59,704 nucleotides of DNA from Calidithermus roseus (GTDB lineage: Bacteria; Deinococcota; Deinococci; Deinococcales; Thermaceae), in contig NZ_QWLA01000010.1 of the NCBI RefSeq assembly GCF_003574095.1, positions 1 through 59,704 of the forward strand. The letters are read 5' to 3'. Below, one piece after another: positions 18,534 to 27,244 of this stretch. The stretch's first letter is position 1; each line of letters starts with the position of its first letter. The translations under genes and the position numbers were made by a program. The notes beneath the pieces were generated by a model. That model was not told the origin of the DNA. It saw nothing but the letters and a program-made list of their open reading frames with translations, and did not search any database.

Positions 18534-19955
18534 ATGCTCGAGACCCGTGTGCCCGAGGAGGCCCCCCTGGGGTCGGAGAGGGGCTACCGCCGCTATCACA
18601 TCCTCACCCGGCCAGCACCGGAGCGCTTTCCTATTCCCCCGCGCTTTAGGGTCCGGGTCAAGAAGCACCGGCTCGTGGCCCTGGTGTTCAAAGAGCTCCT
18701 GGAGTACCGGGGCAACCTGAAAGTAGCCCTCTCCCGCCCCTGCGTCTATGGGGTCTTCGGCGGGCCCCTGGGGGGCCTGACCCCCAGGGAGCACCTGTGC
18801 GTGGGCTGCCTGCGCTGCTGCGTGCAATACCCCGAGGTGGTGCAGATCCAGCCCAATCCCCTGCGAAAGCGGCTGGGGGATAGCTATCTGAGGCCGGAGT
18901 ACGTGGACACCCTGCTCTACGAAGCCCGCACTGGCCGGGTTCCGGTGCGCGGGGCCGGCTGGCGGGGGGCTTTCGGTGGCGAGGGCTGGGACAGCATGTG
19001 GACCGACATGTCGGAGATCGTGCGCCCCACGCGCGACGGCATCCACGGGCGGGAGTTCATCTCCACCCAAGTGGACCTGGGCGAGAAACCGGGCTTTCTT
19101 CGCTTCGATGCTCGGGGCGAACCTACCGGTCCCCTGCCACGGGTGGTCTCGCTGCCGTTGCCCTTCCTCTTCGACGCCCCACCCCCCACGGCTCCCCCAC
19201 CACTGCTGGAGGTGTTGAGCGAGGCCGCCCGCCGGCTGGGCACCCTGGCCATCCTGCCCCTCCCGGTCTGCCTGGAGTGGGGCTTGCAGGGCTCCTGGGT
19301 GGTGCCCGTGGTGAGCGAGGCCGATTGGGGGGAGATGGAGCGGATGCGCTGGAGGCCCCAACTCGTCGAGCTCGAGGGCTGGCACCCTGGGCGCTACGCC
19401 GAGCTGCGGCGGCGCCTCGAGGGGAGCGTGGTGGCAGTGCGCGTACCCATGCACGCCGACCTGTCTGCGATGGTGCAGGCGGGGGTCCGAGTCTTCCACC
19501 TCTGCGCCGACTACCACGGGACTTCGGGCGGGCGCTTCGCCGCCGGCCTCCTGCGCGAGACCCACGCGCGGCTGGTGCAGGCCGGGCTGCGCGAGGAGGT
19601 CAGCCTGCTGGGCAGCGGCGGCGTGGTGATGGCCGAGCACGTACCCAAGGCCATCCTCTGCGGCCTGGACGCGGTGGCCCTGGACACCGCCCTCTGGGTG
19701 GCCTTGCAGGCCCGCTTCGAGGGGGAGTGCCGCTCGCGGAGGGAGGCGCGGGTGGAGTTTCCCTCGTTGGAGCCCTCCTGGGGCGTCCAGCGGCTGTTGA
19801 ACCTGGCCAATTCCTGGCGCGACCAGTTGCTGGAGGTGCTGGGTGCCATGGGCCTGCGCGAGGTGCGGCGGCTTCGGGGCGAGTTGGGTCGGGCGATGTT
19901 CCAGGAGGAGCTCGAGCACGAGGCCTTCGCGGACATCGAGGGCTACGCCGGCTGA
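18534..19955 (+). CDS. Glutamate-synthase-like protein with degenerate FMN barrel and Fe-S motif
   Basis: 473 residues. Near residue 90 there is a ferredoxin-like knuckle, CVGCLRCCVQYP. It keeps CX2CX2C but has Tyr where the fourth Cys of CX2CX2CX3CP should be, with an extra Cys beside the third. The C-terminal half resembles the glutamate-synthase FMN barrel: HLCADYHGTSGG matches the HLDGGYGGTGAA loop of the next gene, and VSLLGSGGVVMAEHVPKAIL matches its ASGGIRTAYDLAKAIA. The cysteine cluster at the end of the barrel is missing. TATGAT at 18483-18488 is a possible -10. The next gene starts 13 bp after the stop, so the two are surely co-transcribed. It may be a structural or electron-transfer partner of the next protein; its own catalysis is doubtful. 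Confidence 0.65.
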   Translation: MLETRVPEEAPLGSERGYRRYHILTRPAPERFPIPPRFRVRVKKHRLVALVFKELLEYRGNLKVALSRPCVYGVFGGPLGGLTPREHLCVGCLRCCVQYPEVVQIQPNPLRKRLGDSYLRPEYVDTLLYEARTGRVPVRGAGWRGAFGGEGWDSMWTDMSEIVRPTRDGIHGREFISTQVDLGEKPGFLRFDARGEPTGPLPRVVSLPLPFLFDAPPPTAPPPLLEVLSEAARRLGTLAILPLPVCLEWGLQGSWVVPVVSEADWGEMERMRWRPQLVELEGWHPGRYAELRRRLEGSVVAVRVPMHADLSAMVQAGVRVFHLCADYHGTSGGRFAAGLLRETHARLVQAGLREEVSLLGSGGVVMAEHVPKAILCGLDAVALDTALWVALQARFEGECRSRREARVEFPSLEPSWGVQRLLNLANSWRDQLLEVLGAMGLREVRRLRGELGRAMFQEELEHEAFADIEGYAG

Positions 19956-19968
19956 GGGGGAGGTGTCC

Positions 19969-21285
19969 ATGCCGGAGCGCTCAGAATCGGTAGCCAAGCA
20001 CATAGAAGCCCTGCACCGGGGCTTTGACCTCTGGCCCACCCTCCCCTTCCACCCCCCGGCCCTGGGCGACGCCCGCTGGACCGAGGAACTCATCCTCTCC
20101 ACCTGGGTGCAGGCCCAGACTGGGCGCCCTCCGGCCAGCGGGTTGGAGTACCGCGTGGGCCGCTCGAGAGGGGGCTTCGACTGCCTGGAGTTCAGTTTCC
20201 TGCCCGAAGATCGCTGGCTCGCGGAGGAGGCTCCCATCGACACCTCGATTCCCCTCAACCGGCGCAGCGACGGGCCCCAGCCCAGAATCGAAATCCCGGT
20301 GCCCTGGTACGGGGCTGGCATGTCCTTCGGCTCGATCAGTGAGCAGGTCATGCTGGCAAGGGCCAAGGCGGCCCAGCGCTGGCGGACTTTTACCTGCACC
20401 GGCGAGGGGGGCTATCCCGAGTCACTCTTGCCCTACAAGGAACACGTGATCACCCAGGTGGCCACCGGCATGTTCGGGGTGCGCGAGGAGACCATCCTGT
20501 GGGCCCCCATCGTGGAGTTCAAGTACGCCCAGGGGGCCAAGCCAGGCCTGGGCGGGCACCTCCTGGGCGACAAGGTCACCGCCGCGGTGGCCCGCATGCG
20601 CGAGAGCCTGCCCTGGGTTTCGCTCTTCTCGCCCTTTCCCTTTCACTCGGTCTACTCGGTGGAAGACCACAAGAAGCACCTCGACTGGATCAGGGCCATC
20701 CACCCCCAGGCCCTCCTCTCGGTCAAGGTTTCCACCCCCAACGACGTGGACATGGTGGCGGTGGGCAGCTACTACGCGGGGGCCCACATCCTGCACCTCG
20801 ACGGGGGCTACGGCGGCACCGGTGCTGCCCCAGAGATCGCCAAGAAGAACATCGCCATGCCCATCGAGCTGGCCATCCCCAAAGTGCACCGCTTCCTCGA
20901 GCACGAGGGCATTCGCGACGAGCTGGTGCTCATGGCTTCGGGCGGCATCCGCACGGCCTACGACCTGGCCAAGGCCATCGCCCTGGGAGCCGACGGGGTG
21001 GTGCTGGGCACCGCCGAGTTAGTGGCCCTGGGCTGCACCCGCTGCGGCAACTGCGAGCGGGGACGGGGCTGCCCTTTCGGTCTCACCACCACCGACCCCG
21101 AGCTCTCCTTGCTGGTAGACCCCGAGTGGGGGGCCGAGCGCATCGGCAAGCTCTACGCCTCGTTCGAGTTCGAGCTTCGGGAGATCCTGCGCCGCCTGGG
21201 CCTGAGCAGCGTGCGCGCCCTGCGCGGTCGCACCGACCTGCTGCGCTACCGCAGGGCAGAAGGAGGCCCCGATGGGACTGCCTGA
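19969..21285 (+). CDS. Glutamate synthase FMN-barrel protein
   Basis: 438 residues from ATG 19969, with GGGGGAGG 6 nt upstream. The FMN-binding TIM barrel of glutamate synthase is clear: YGAGMSFGSISEQVMLARAK, KPGLGGHLLGDKV, LSVKVSTPNDVDMVAVG, HLDGGYGGTGAAPEIAKKN, LMASGGIRTAYDLAKAIALG and ADGVVLGTAELVALGCTRCG. The Cys-rich end (CTRCGNCERGRGCPFGLTT) would hold an Fe-S cluster. In glutamate synthase this domain takes ammonia from the amidotransferase domain and reduces 2-iminoglutarate to glutamate. No pyridine-nucleotide subunit (GltD) is nearby, so the electron donor is probably ferredoxin-like. Its 3' end overlaps the amidotransferase gene by 14 nt. Confidence 0.85.
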   Translation: MPERSESVAKHIEALHRGFDLWPTLPFHPPALGDARWTEELILSTWVQAQTGRPPASGLEYRVGRSRGGFDCLEFSFLPEDRWLAEEAPIDTSIPLNRRSDGPQPRIEIPVPWYGAGMSFGSISEQVMLARAKAAQRWRTFTCTGEGGYPESLLPYKEHVITQVATGMFGVREETILWAPIVEFKYAQGAKPGLGGHLLGDKVTAAVARMRESLPWVSLFSPFPFHSVYSVEDHKKHLDWIRAIHPQALLSVKVSTPNDVDMVAVGSYYAGAHILHLDGGYGGTGAAPEIAKKNIAMPIELAIPKVHRFLEHEGIRDELVLMASGGIRTAYDLAKAIALGADGVVLGTAELVALGCTRCGNCERGRGCPFGLTTTDPELSLLVDPEWGAERIGKLYASFEFELREILRRLGLSSVRALRGRTDLLRYRRAEGGPDGTA

Positions 21286-23791
21286 ATCCCTGATCGCCTC
21301 GAGGCCCCTCCTCCGTGAAGCCCTCCCTACCCGCAAGGGCGAGGCCGAGGGGGGCTGCGGGGTCATTGGCCTGGCGGCCTCGGTGCCGGTGGCAGGGCGA
21401 CACCTGTTGCAGGCCCTGGTCCAGATGAAAAACCGGGGCAACGGCAAGGGAGGTGGCATCGCCGCAGCCGGCCTGGACCCCACCTTCTTCGGGGTCAGCC
21501 AGGAATTGCTGGAGCAGGACTACCTGCTGGCGATAGCCTACCTCGACGGTACCGCCCAAGCCGAGGTGGAGGGTTCCCTCGAGACCACTTTCCTCCTCGA
21601 GCACGCCCTGAGTCTGCCCACCCTGCCCGATCCCCGCGTCCTGGGCCTGGAGGCTCCCCCGCCCGCGGTGCGCTGCTACTTCGCCCGAGTGCGGCCCGAA
21701 GTGCGCGCGCGCTTCATGCAAGCCCATGGCATCACCGAGGAGGCCGCCGCCGAGGACGAGGTGGTCTACCAGCACAGTTACCGGCTCAACCGCGCCTTCT
21801 ACGCTTCGGAGGGGGAGAAGCGGGCCTTTGTGTTCTCGCACGGCAAGAACCTGCTGATCCTGAAGCTGGTGGGCTACGGCGACGACGTGGTGCGCTACTA
21901 CCGGCTGGAGGACCTCCGGGCTCAGGTCTGGATTGGCCACCACCGCTACCCCACCAAGGGCAAGGTCTGGCATCCCGGCGGGGCCCACCCCTTTTTGGGC
22001 ATGCACGAGGCGTTGGTGCACAACGGCGACTTCGCCAACTACGCCTCGATGGTGAGCTACTTGGCCCAGCGGCGCATCTACCCGCTGTTCCTGACCGACA
22101 CCGAGGTAGCGGTGCTGCTCTTCGACCTCTACCACCGGGTCTACGGCTACCCCCTGGAGTACGTGATCGAGGCCCTGGCCCCCACCACCGAGCGCGACTT
22201 TACCCTGCTGCCCCCGCAGAAGCGGCGCATCTACCGGATGCTCCAGGCCGTCCACCTGCACGGCTCCCCCGACGGCCCCTGGTTCTTCCTCATCGCCCAG
22301 TCGCTGCCTCGAGAGCGTACCTTCCGGCTCATTGGCATCACCGATACCTCCATGCTGCGCCCCCAGGTGTTCGCCTTGCAGCAGGGGGTGGCTGGCATCG
22401 GCCTGGCGGCCTCGGAAAAGCAGGCCATCGACGCGGCGCTGGAGAGCCTGGCCCAGGAGGACCGCCGCTTCTGGCCCCACGCCGACCGCTACTGGAACGC
22501 CCGCGGCGGCAGCCACACCGACGGGGGAGCTTTCATCTTCACCGTGGAGCGTGGCTCCTTCCTCTGCACCGACAAGTTTGGCCGCCCCATCCAGGCCGAT
22601 CCCCTCAAGCAACCTCCGCTCCCCTGGCCGCCGGTCGTCCGGCGGGCCCGCCCCCCCGAGCTACCGCCGGCGGAACTCTACGCCTGGTTCGTGCGCAAGC
22701 TGCCGGAGTGGGGTTACGGCGACCTCGAGGCCCTCCTGGACGAACTAGTGCGCGGCGCGACCTGCGACCAGGAGCGGCAGTGGGCCCTCCAGACCCTCAC
22801 CCTGCTGCTCGACCGTCGCTACCCCACCGGCGGCCTGAAGCCCAGCGCCGTGCGCTGGCTGCTCGAGCAAACCCTCTCCCGCTTCCTCGAGCACATCCGC
22901 CAGGCTCCCTCTCCGGGCTACCGCTGGCTGGGCCAGGGGGCACCGGTGCCCGAGCCCGAGCCCGAGGCCACGCTGGTCCTCGACGCCAGGGGTTACCCCT
23001 CGGAGGGTGCGGACTCACTGGCCCGCACCCTGGTGGAGCTCTACCGACGGGGCTTCCGCCGCTTCCTGCTGGCCCACACGCGGGGCCAGCGCTTCGTGGG
23101 CTGCGGCCTGGGAGCGGCCTCCCACGGGGTGCACATCGACGTGTACGGCTCGGTGGGAGACTACCTGGGCTCCGGCCTGGACGGGGCCGAGATCACCGTG
23201 CACGCCAGCGGCCAAGACCAGCTGGCCCAGATCCTCAAGGATGGCCGACTGGTGGTCCACGGCGACGTGGGCCAAACCTTCATGTACGCCGCCAAGGGGG
23301 GTGAAGCCTACATCCTGGGCAACGCCGCCGGGAGGCCCCTCATCAACGCGGTGGGCAGCCCGCGGGTGGTGATCAACGGCACCGCCCTGGATTACCTGGC
23401 CGAGTCCTTCATGGCCGGAGACCCCTTGCAGGGCGGGGGCTTCGTGATTTTGAACGGGGTCTACTTCGACGAGGACGGCTCCTTGCGCGACCTAGACACC
23501 CCCTATCCCGGCGGCAACCTCTTCTCGCTGGCCTCCGGGGGGGCCCTCTACGTGCGCGACCCTCACCGGAGGCTGAGTGAGGAGCAGCTCAATGGCGGCG
23601 AGTTCGCTCCGCTCGGCAGGGCCGATTGGGAGCTGATAAGGCCCTACCTCGAGCACAACGAGCGCCTCTTCGGCATCCCCCTCAGCCGCCTGCTGGACGG
23701 GCGCGAGCCCGGCGAGGTCTACCGCAAGGTCCAGCCCGCCGGGCATCAGGCCCTGCTACCCGAGGAGGCTTGGGTACGCAAGGAGGCCTGA
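21272..23791 (+). CDS. Class II glutamine amidotransferase fused to a GXGXG domain
   Basis: 839 residues. The N-terminal half is a class II (Ntn) amidotransferase. Cys29 in EGGCGVIGLAA would become the nucleophile after removal of a 28-residue propeptide, and MKNRGNGKGGGIAAAGLD, IGHHRYPTKGKVWHPGGAHP and LVHNGDFANYASM form the glutamine site. The C-terminal part (about 565-830) carries Gly-rich repeats such as FVGCGLGAASHGVHIDVYG, LGSGLDGAEITVHAS and AYILGNAAGRPLINAVG, the beta-helix GXGXG domain of glutamate synthase. These domains normally flank the FMN barrel in one polypeptide; here they are fused to each other and the barrel is separate. Start codon overlaps the barrel gene, indicating translational coupling. 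Confidence 0.85.
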   Translation: MGLPESLIASRPLLREALPTRKGEAEGGCGVIGLAASVPVAGRHLLQALVQMKNRGNGKGGGIAAAGLDPTFFGVSQELLEQDYLLAIAYLDGTAQAEVEGSLETTFLLEHALSLPTLPDPRVLGLEAPPPAVRCYFARVRPEVRARFMQAHGITEEAAAEDEVVYQHSYRLNRAFYASEGEKRAFVFSHGKNLLILKLVGYGDDVVRYYRLEDLRAQVWIGHHRYPTKGKVWHPGGAHPFLGMHEALVHNGDFANYASMVSYLAQRRIYPLFLTDTEVAVLLFDLYHRVYGYPLEYVIEALAPTTERDFTLLPPQKRRIYRMLQAVHLHGSPDGPWFFLIAQSLPRERTFRLIGITDTSMLRPQVFALQQGVAGIGLAASEKQAIDAALESLAQEDRRFWPHADRYWNARGGSHTDGGAFIFTVERGSFLCTDKFGRPIQADPLKQPPLPWPPVVRRARPPELPPAELYAWFVRKLPEWGYGDLEALLDELVRGATCDQERQWALQTLTLLLDRRYPTGGLKPSAVRWLLEQTLSRFLEHIRQAPSPGYRWLGQGAPVPEPEPEATLVLDARGYPSEGADSLARTLVELYRRGFRRFLLAHTRGQRFVGCGLGAASHGVHIDVYGSVGDYLGSGLDGAEITVHASGQDQLAQILKDGRLVVHGDVGQTFMYAAKGGEAYILGNAAGRPLINAVGSPRVVINGTALDYLAESFMAGDPLQGGGFVILNGVYFDEDGSLRDLDTPYPGGNLFSLASGGALYVRDPHRRLSEEQLNGGEFAPLGRADWELIRPYLEHNERLFGIPLSRLLDGREPGEVYRKVQPAGHQALLPEEAWVRKEA

Positions 23792-23796
23792 ACCCC

Positions 23797-24114
23797 CTAA
23801 AGCCCAAACATCTTGCGGTGGGGTGGGTTGACCAGTTCGAGGTATTCGTCACGATGGCGCTGGATGAAGGCTTTGACGAAGGGACACAGGGGGATGGCGT
23901 AAAGACCCCTCGAGCGCACGTCCTCGAGCGCGAAGCGGACCAGCCTGCTGCCCACGCCCTGACCCCCCATGGCCTCATCCACCTCGGTGTGGGTGAACAT
24001 GAGGGCCCCGGTAAGGGCGCGGTATTTGGCAAAGCCCACCACCTTGCCGCCCAGATGGGCTTCGTAGCGGCTTCGGGCCGGGTTGTCGCTGAGCTCGAGA
24101 GTAGCGCTTTCCAC
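23797..24114 (-). CDS. YjdJ-type small GNAT acetyltransferase
   Basis: 105 residues from GTG 24114. The acetyl-CoA loop is GGQGVGSRLVRFALEDVRSR, preceded by ALMFTHTEVDEAM and followed by IPLCPFVKAFIQRHRDEYLE. This is the pattern of the compact YjdJ/GCN5-related family of about 95-105 residues. The acceptor is unknown. It is convergent with the glutamate-synthase-like operon, with five bases between the stops, and divergent from the alpha/beta hydrolase gene. Confidence 0.8.
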   Translation of the reverse strand: MESATLELSDNPARSRYEAHLGGKVVGFAKYRALTGALMFTHTEVDEAMGGQGVGSRLVRFALEDVRSRGLYAIPLCPFVKAFIQRHRDEYLELVNPPHRKMFGL

Positions 24115-24202
24115 TCGAGCATTCTCTCACCCCGGCCAGTAACAACTCTGTAACAGGGCTCCGGTAGGATTGGGGAAAGTTGCCACACGAAGGAGAGTGC
24201 CC

Positions 24203-25273
24203 ATGGGTTCTATTCCTACGCTCCCCGGCATCGAATCTCGCATGGTCCAGACCCCCCGGCTCCAGCAGCACGTGCTGATGAGCGGGCCCGCCGAGGGCAT
24301 CCCGGTGCTCTTGATCCATGGCAATGCCTCCTCCGCGACCTTCTGGGAAGAGACCATGCTGGCCCTGCCGCCCGCCTACCGCTCAATAGCCCCCGATCTG
24401 CGTGGCTACGGCGACACCGAGGACAGGCTGATCGACGCCACCCGCGGCTGCATGGACTGGGTGGACGACCTCCTGAGCCTCATGGACACGCTGGGCATGC
24501 CAAAGTTCCACGTCGCCGGGCACAGCCTGGGCGGGAGCGTGATCTGGGCCATGCTCGCCACCGCTCCCGAGCGGTTGTTGAGCGTGGCGGTGTTCTGCCC
24601 CGGTTCCCCCTTCGGCTTCGGCGGCACCAAGGACCTCCAGGGCACCCCCTGCGCCCCCGACTTCGCCGGTTCGGGTGGGGGCATCGTCAACCCCGAGTTC
24701 GCCCGGCTGATGGGGGAAAAGTACCGAGGCACCGAGCACCAGGCCTCGCCGCGCACGGTGATGAACAGCTTTTACTGGAAGCCGCCCTTCCGGCACCCCC
24801 GTGAGGAGGAGTTGCTCTCGGGCCTGCTCTCGGAGCGGGTCGGGCCGGACAGGTACCCTGGCGACCTCGAGCCCTCCCCCTACTGGCCGGGTGTGGCTCC
24901 CGGAAAATTCGGACCCGCCAATGCCATCTCGCCCAAGTACGTCGGGGACAGCGTAGAGCGGATGCTGGCCGCCGAGGCCAAACCCCCGATCCTCTGGGTG
25001 CGCGGCTCCGACGACCAGATCGTGAGCGATTTCAGTCTCTTCAACATGGGCACCTTAGGCAAGCTCGGCGTGGTCCCCGGCTGGCCGGGCGAGGAGGTGC
25101 ACCCCCCCCAGCCCATGGTGGGCCAGACCCGGTGGGTGCTCGAGCAGTACGCCGCCGGTGGCGGTTACTTCCGCGAGGAGATCATCCCCGATAGTGGGCA
25201 CTCCCCGCACATGGAGAAGCCCGAGGTGGTGAACCCACTATTTCACGCGCACTTGGAAGGAGGTTCGCGGTGA
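24203..25273 (+). CDS. Alpha/beta hydrolase
   Basis: 356 residues from ATG 24203 (AGGAGAG at 24191-24197); TAGGAT at 24165-24170 is the likely -10. The fold markers are VLLIHGNASSATFWEE (oxyanion loop), DLRGYGDTED, the nucleophile elbow GHSLGGSVIW (Ser), WVRGSDDQIVSD (acid) and DSGHSPHMEKPE (His). A long lid segment rich in Pro and Gly separates the core halves (about residues 130-260). The substrate cannot be read from the sequence; esterase, lactonase or C-C hydrolase activity is possible. Followed by a repeat-rich gap and the convergent phosphoribosyltransferase gene. Confidence 0.82.
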   Translation: MGSIPTLPGIESRMVQTPRLQQHVLMSGPAEGIPVLLIHGNASSATFWEETMLALPPAYRSIAPDLRGYGDTEDRLIDATRGCMDWVDDLLSLMDTLGMPKFHVAGHSLGGSVIWAMLATAPERLLSVAVFCPGSPFGFGGTKDLQGTPCAPDFAGSGGGIVNPEFARLMGEKYRGTEHQASPRTVMNSFYWKPPFRHPREEELLSGLLSERVGPDRYPGDLEPSPYWPGVAPGKFGPANAISPKYVGDSVERMLAAEAKPPILWVRGSDDQIVSDFSLFNMGTLGKLGVVPGWPGEEVHPPQPMVGQTRWVLEQYAAGGGYFREEIIPDSGHSPHMEKPEVVNPLFHAHLEGGSR

Positions 25274-25360
25274 AGTCGTACGCCAGAAGCAATACGCAAG
25301 GCACCAAGAACCCCTATCAGCCATCCGCGTTTGGCCATCGCTATCGGCATCGGCAGACTT
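25273..25360. repeat. Dispersed repeat, both word classes
   Basis: CGTACGCC, CAATACGCAAGGC, then CTATCAGCCATCCGCGTTTG and GCCATCGCTATCGGCATCGG between convergent genes. It shows the two repeat word classes next to each other. Confidence 0.5.
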
Positions 25361-25838
25361 ACGCCGACGCCGACGACCACACCTGGGAGGGGTCCCACGG
25401 GTAGACGATCCAGCCGTCGGTTTCCTGGGCGAAGACGTCCGGCCCGTCGCCGGGGAAGTGGCTGTGGGCGGGCTTGTAGTGCAGAGTACACAGGGTTGGT
25501 TTACCCCCGGCCTGGCGCACGCGCTCCCGCACCGCCACCGCCGTCTTGCCCGAGTCCCACACGTCGTCGACGACCAGGATGCGTTTGCCTACCAAGAGCG
25601 CGTCGCTGGGGAACTGCAAGAAAACGGGCTGCTCGAGGGTCTCTCCCACGTCGGTGTAGAACATCACCGCCGCCGTGAGCACGTTGCGCAGATCCAGGGC
25701 TTCGCTGATGAGGCAGGCCGGGACCATGCCGCCCCTGGTCACGCAGAGGATGGCGTCGTAATCGTCGCGGTCGAGCCTGGCCAGCAGCTTGGAAACCAGG
25801 GCGCTGATGTCGCTCCAGCTCAGGTAGTGCTTCTCCAT
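25359..25838 (-). CDS. Purine-type phosphoribosyltransferase
   Basis: 159 residues. The PRPP-binding signature is ILVVDDVWDSGKTAVAV (about residues 89-105). CVTRGGMVPACLISEAL supplies the PPi loop, and the C-terminal WIVYPWDPSQVW matches the hood of xanthine/hypoxanthine-guanine phosphoribosyltransferases. It is expected to salvage a purine base with PRPP in the cytoplasm; which base is uncertain. TAGCGT lies 7 nt before the ATG, a leaderless promoter. The aspartokinase gene is upstream on the same strand. Confidence 0.8.
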   Translation of the reverse strand: MEKHYLSWSDISALVSKLLARLDRDDYDAILCVTRGGMVPACLISEALDLRNVLTAAVMFYTDVGETLEQPVFLQFPSDALLVGKRILVVDDVWDSGKTAVAVRERVRQAGGKPTLCTLHYKPAHSHFPGDGPDVFAQETDGWIVYPWDPSQVWSSASA

Positions 25839-25886
25839 GCCCCCTACGCTAACACAGCCAGGGGCAGGCCCCCCACCTGCCCCTGC

Positions 25887-26381
25887 TCAAGCGCTCACGG
25901 GCTTGTCCAGCTCGAAAGCGCTGTGGACCGCCCGCACGGCTGCTTCGGCGAATTGCAGCGGGATGATCACCGAGATCTTGACCTCGCTGGTGGCGATCAT
26001 CTCGATGTTGGCCCCCACCCCGGCGATGGCGCCGAACATGCGGGCCGGGATGCCGGGGGTCGAGGCCAGGGCTACCCCCACGATGGAGACCTTGGCCACG
26101 TCCCGGCGCAGGCGGGCCTCGCCTCCGATTTCGGCCAGCACGGGCTCGAGGGCGTCCATGGCGTCGTCGGCGAAGTCTTGGTTGACCGTAAAAGCCATCT
26201 GCTGACGTGAGGCGTCGTGGCCGGGCACCCCCTGGATGATCATGTCCACCGCCACACCTGCTCTGGCCAGGGCTTCAAAGACCCGGCCCGCGATGCCGGG
26301 GCGGTCGGGGATGCCGACGAGGCCGATCTGCGCGATTTCGTCGTCCAGGGCTACTCCTGTGACAGGGCGTTCGAGTTCCAT
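25887..26381 (-). CDS. Aspartate kinase beta subunit from an internal start
   Basis: In-frame ATG 26381 inside the aspartokinase gene would give 164 residues, beginning MELERPVTGVALDDEIAQIG and containing both ACT domains. A good ribosome binding site, GGAGG, lies 5 nt upstream within the coding sequence. Aspartokinases of Thermus and Bacillus are known to be alpha2beta2 enzymes whose beta subunit is made from such an internal start (about 161 residues in Thermus). Its use here is an inference from this precedent and the visible site. Confidence 0.65.
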   Translation of the reverse strand: MELERPVTGVALDDEIAQIGLVGIPDRPGIAGRVFEALARAGVAVDMIIQGVPGHDASRQQMAFTVNQDFADDAMDALEPVLAEIGGEARLRRDVAKVSIVGVALASTPGIPARMFGAIAGVGANIEMIATSEVKISVIIPLQFAEAAVRAVHSAFELDKPVSA

Positions 26382-27113
26382 GCCGTCCTCCGTGACGATG
26401 GTTCCTGGGTTGTAGGAAAAGCTGCTGCGCACGTGGATTTTGACCCCGTAGCGCTTGCCGTAGTAGACCGCGCGGGGGTGCAGCACCCTGGCCCCCAGCG
26501 CGGCCATCTCGAGCATCTGGTCGTAGCCAATCTTATTGAGCTTCTGGGCCTCGGGGATGAGGTGGGGGTCGGTGGTGTAGACCCCCTCGGTATCGGTGAA
26601 GATCTCGCACTCGTGGGCCCCCAGCGCCGCCGCGATAGCGACTGCCGTGGTGTCGGAGCCCCCGCGCCCCAAGGTGGTGAGCTCGCCATCCGGGGTGACG
26701 CCCATGAAACCGGCGATCACGGCCACCTCGCCCCGGTTCAGGGCCTCTTGGATCAGCCGGGGTTCGACCCTTAGGATGCGGGCATCGCCGTAGCGCCCGT
26801 CGGTGGTGATGCCCACCTGGCTCTGGGTGAAGCCCCGCGCCGGGATGCCCATCGCGTTGAGCTGCATCGAAAGCAGGGCCACCGACTGCTGTTCTCCGAT
26901 GGTGGTGAGCATGTCCAACTCGCGCTGGGGAGGCCGAGGGTTGACCCGCTTGGCCAGCGCGATCAACTCGTCGGTCATGCGACCCATGGCCGAGACCACC
27001 ACCGCGAGTTGGTGGCCCTTTTCCCGGTAGTGCTGGATGCGCTGCGCCACCTTGTGAATGCGCTCGAGGTCGCCCACGCTGGTACCGCCATATTTCTGTA
27101 CGACCAAGGCCAT
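25887..27113 (-). CDS. lysC: Aspartate kinase
   Basis: 408 residues. The kinase domain starts with VVQKYGGTSVGDLERIHKVA and contains GFMGVTPDGELTTLGRGGSD and CEIFTDTEGVYTTDPHL. Two ACT domains follow (from about residue 262, IGLVGIPDRPGIAGRVFEAL, and about 343, VSIVGVALASTPGIPARMF). The enzyme phosphorylates aspartate at the start of the Lys/Thr/Met (aspartate-family) pathway; the ACT domains normally bind Lys and/or Thr for feedback inhibition. An internal start gives the beta subunit. A TAGGAT box 10 nt before the ATG and a TTGGTT 18 bp further up form the promoter, with a palindrome between them. asd, the next pathway enzyme, lies 15 kb away. Confidence 0.93.
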   Translation of the reverse strand: MALVVQKYGGTSVGDLERIHKVAQRIQHYREKGHQLAVVVSAMGRMTDELIALAKRVNPRPPQRELDMLTTIGEQQSVALLSMQLNAMGIPARGFTQSQVGITTDGRYGDARILRVEPRLIQEALNRGEVAVIAGFMGVTPDGELTTLGRGGSDTTAVAIAAALGAHECEIFTDTEGVYTTDPHLIPEAQKLNKIGYDQMLEMAALGARVLHPRAVYYGKRYGVKIHVRSSFSYNPGTIVTEDGMELERPVTGVALDDEIAQIGLVGIPDRPGIAGRVFEALARAGVAVDMIIQGVPGHDASRQQMAFTVNQDFADDAMDALEPVLAEIGGEARLRRDVAKVSIVGVALASTPGIPARMFGAIAGVGANIEMIATSEVKISVIIPLQFAEAAVRAVHSAFELDKPVSA

Positions 27114-27134
27114 AATCCGGTGAATCCTATCATG

Positions 27135-27148
27135 TTTGGTACACCAAA
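27135..27148. promoter_or_regulatory. Palindrome inside the lysC promoter
   Basis: TTTGGT-AC-ACCAAA lies between the candidate -35 (TTGGTT on the minus strand) and the TAGGAT -10 of lysC. Its position would let a bound dimer block RNA polymerase; the repressor is unknown. Confidence 0.4.
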
Positions 27149-27244
27149 ACCAAGCGGGGTGAGGGGTGTGCGCCGTGCCCGTCGGCGATCCGACGGCAAA
27201 GCCGAAGCGCCGGTGAACCCCTTATGGGGGCTTATACTCGGGCC

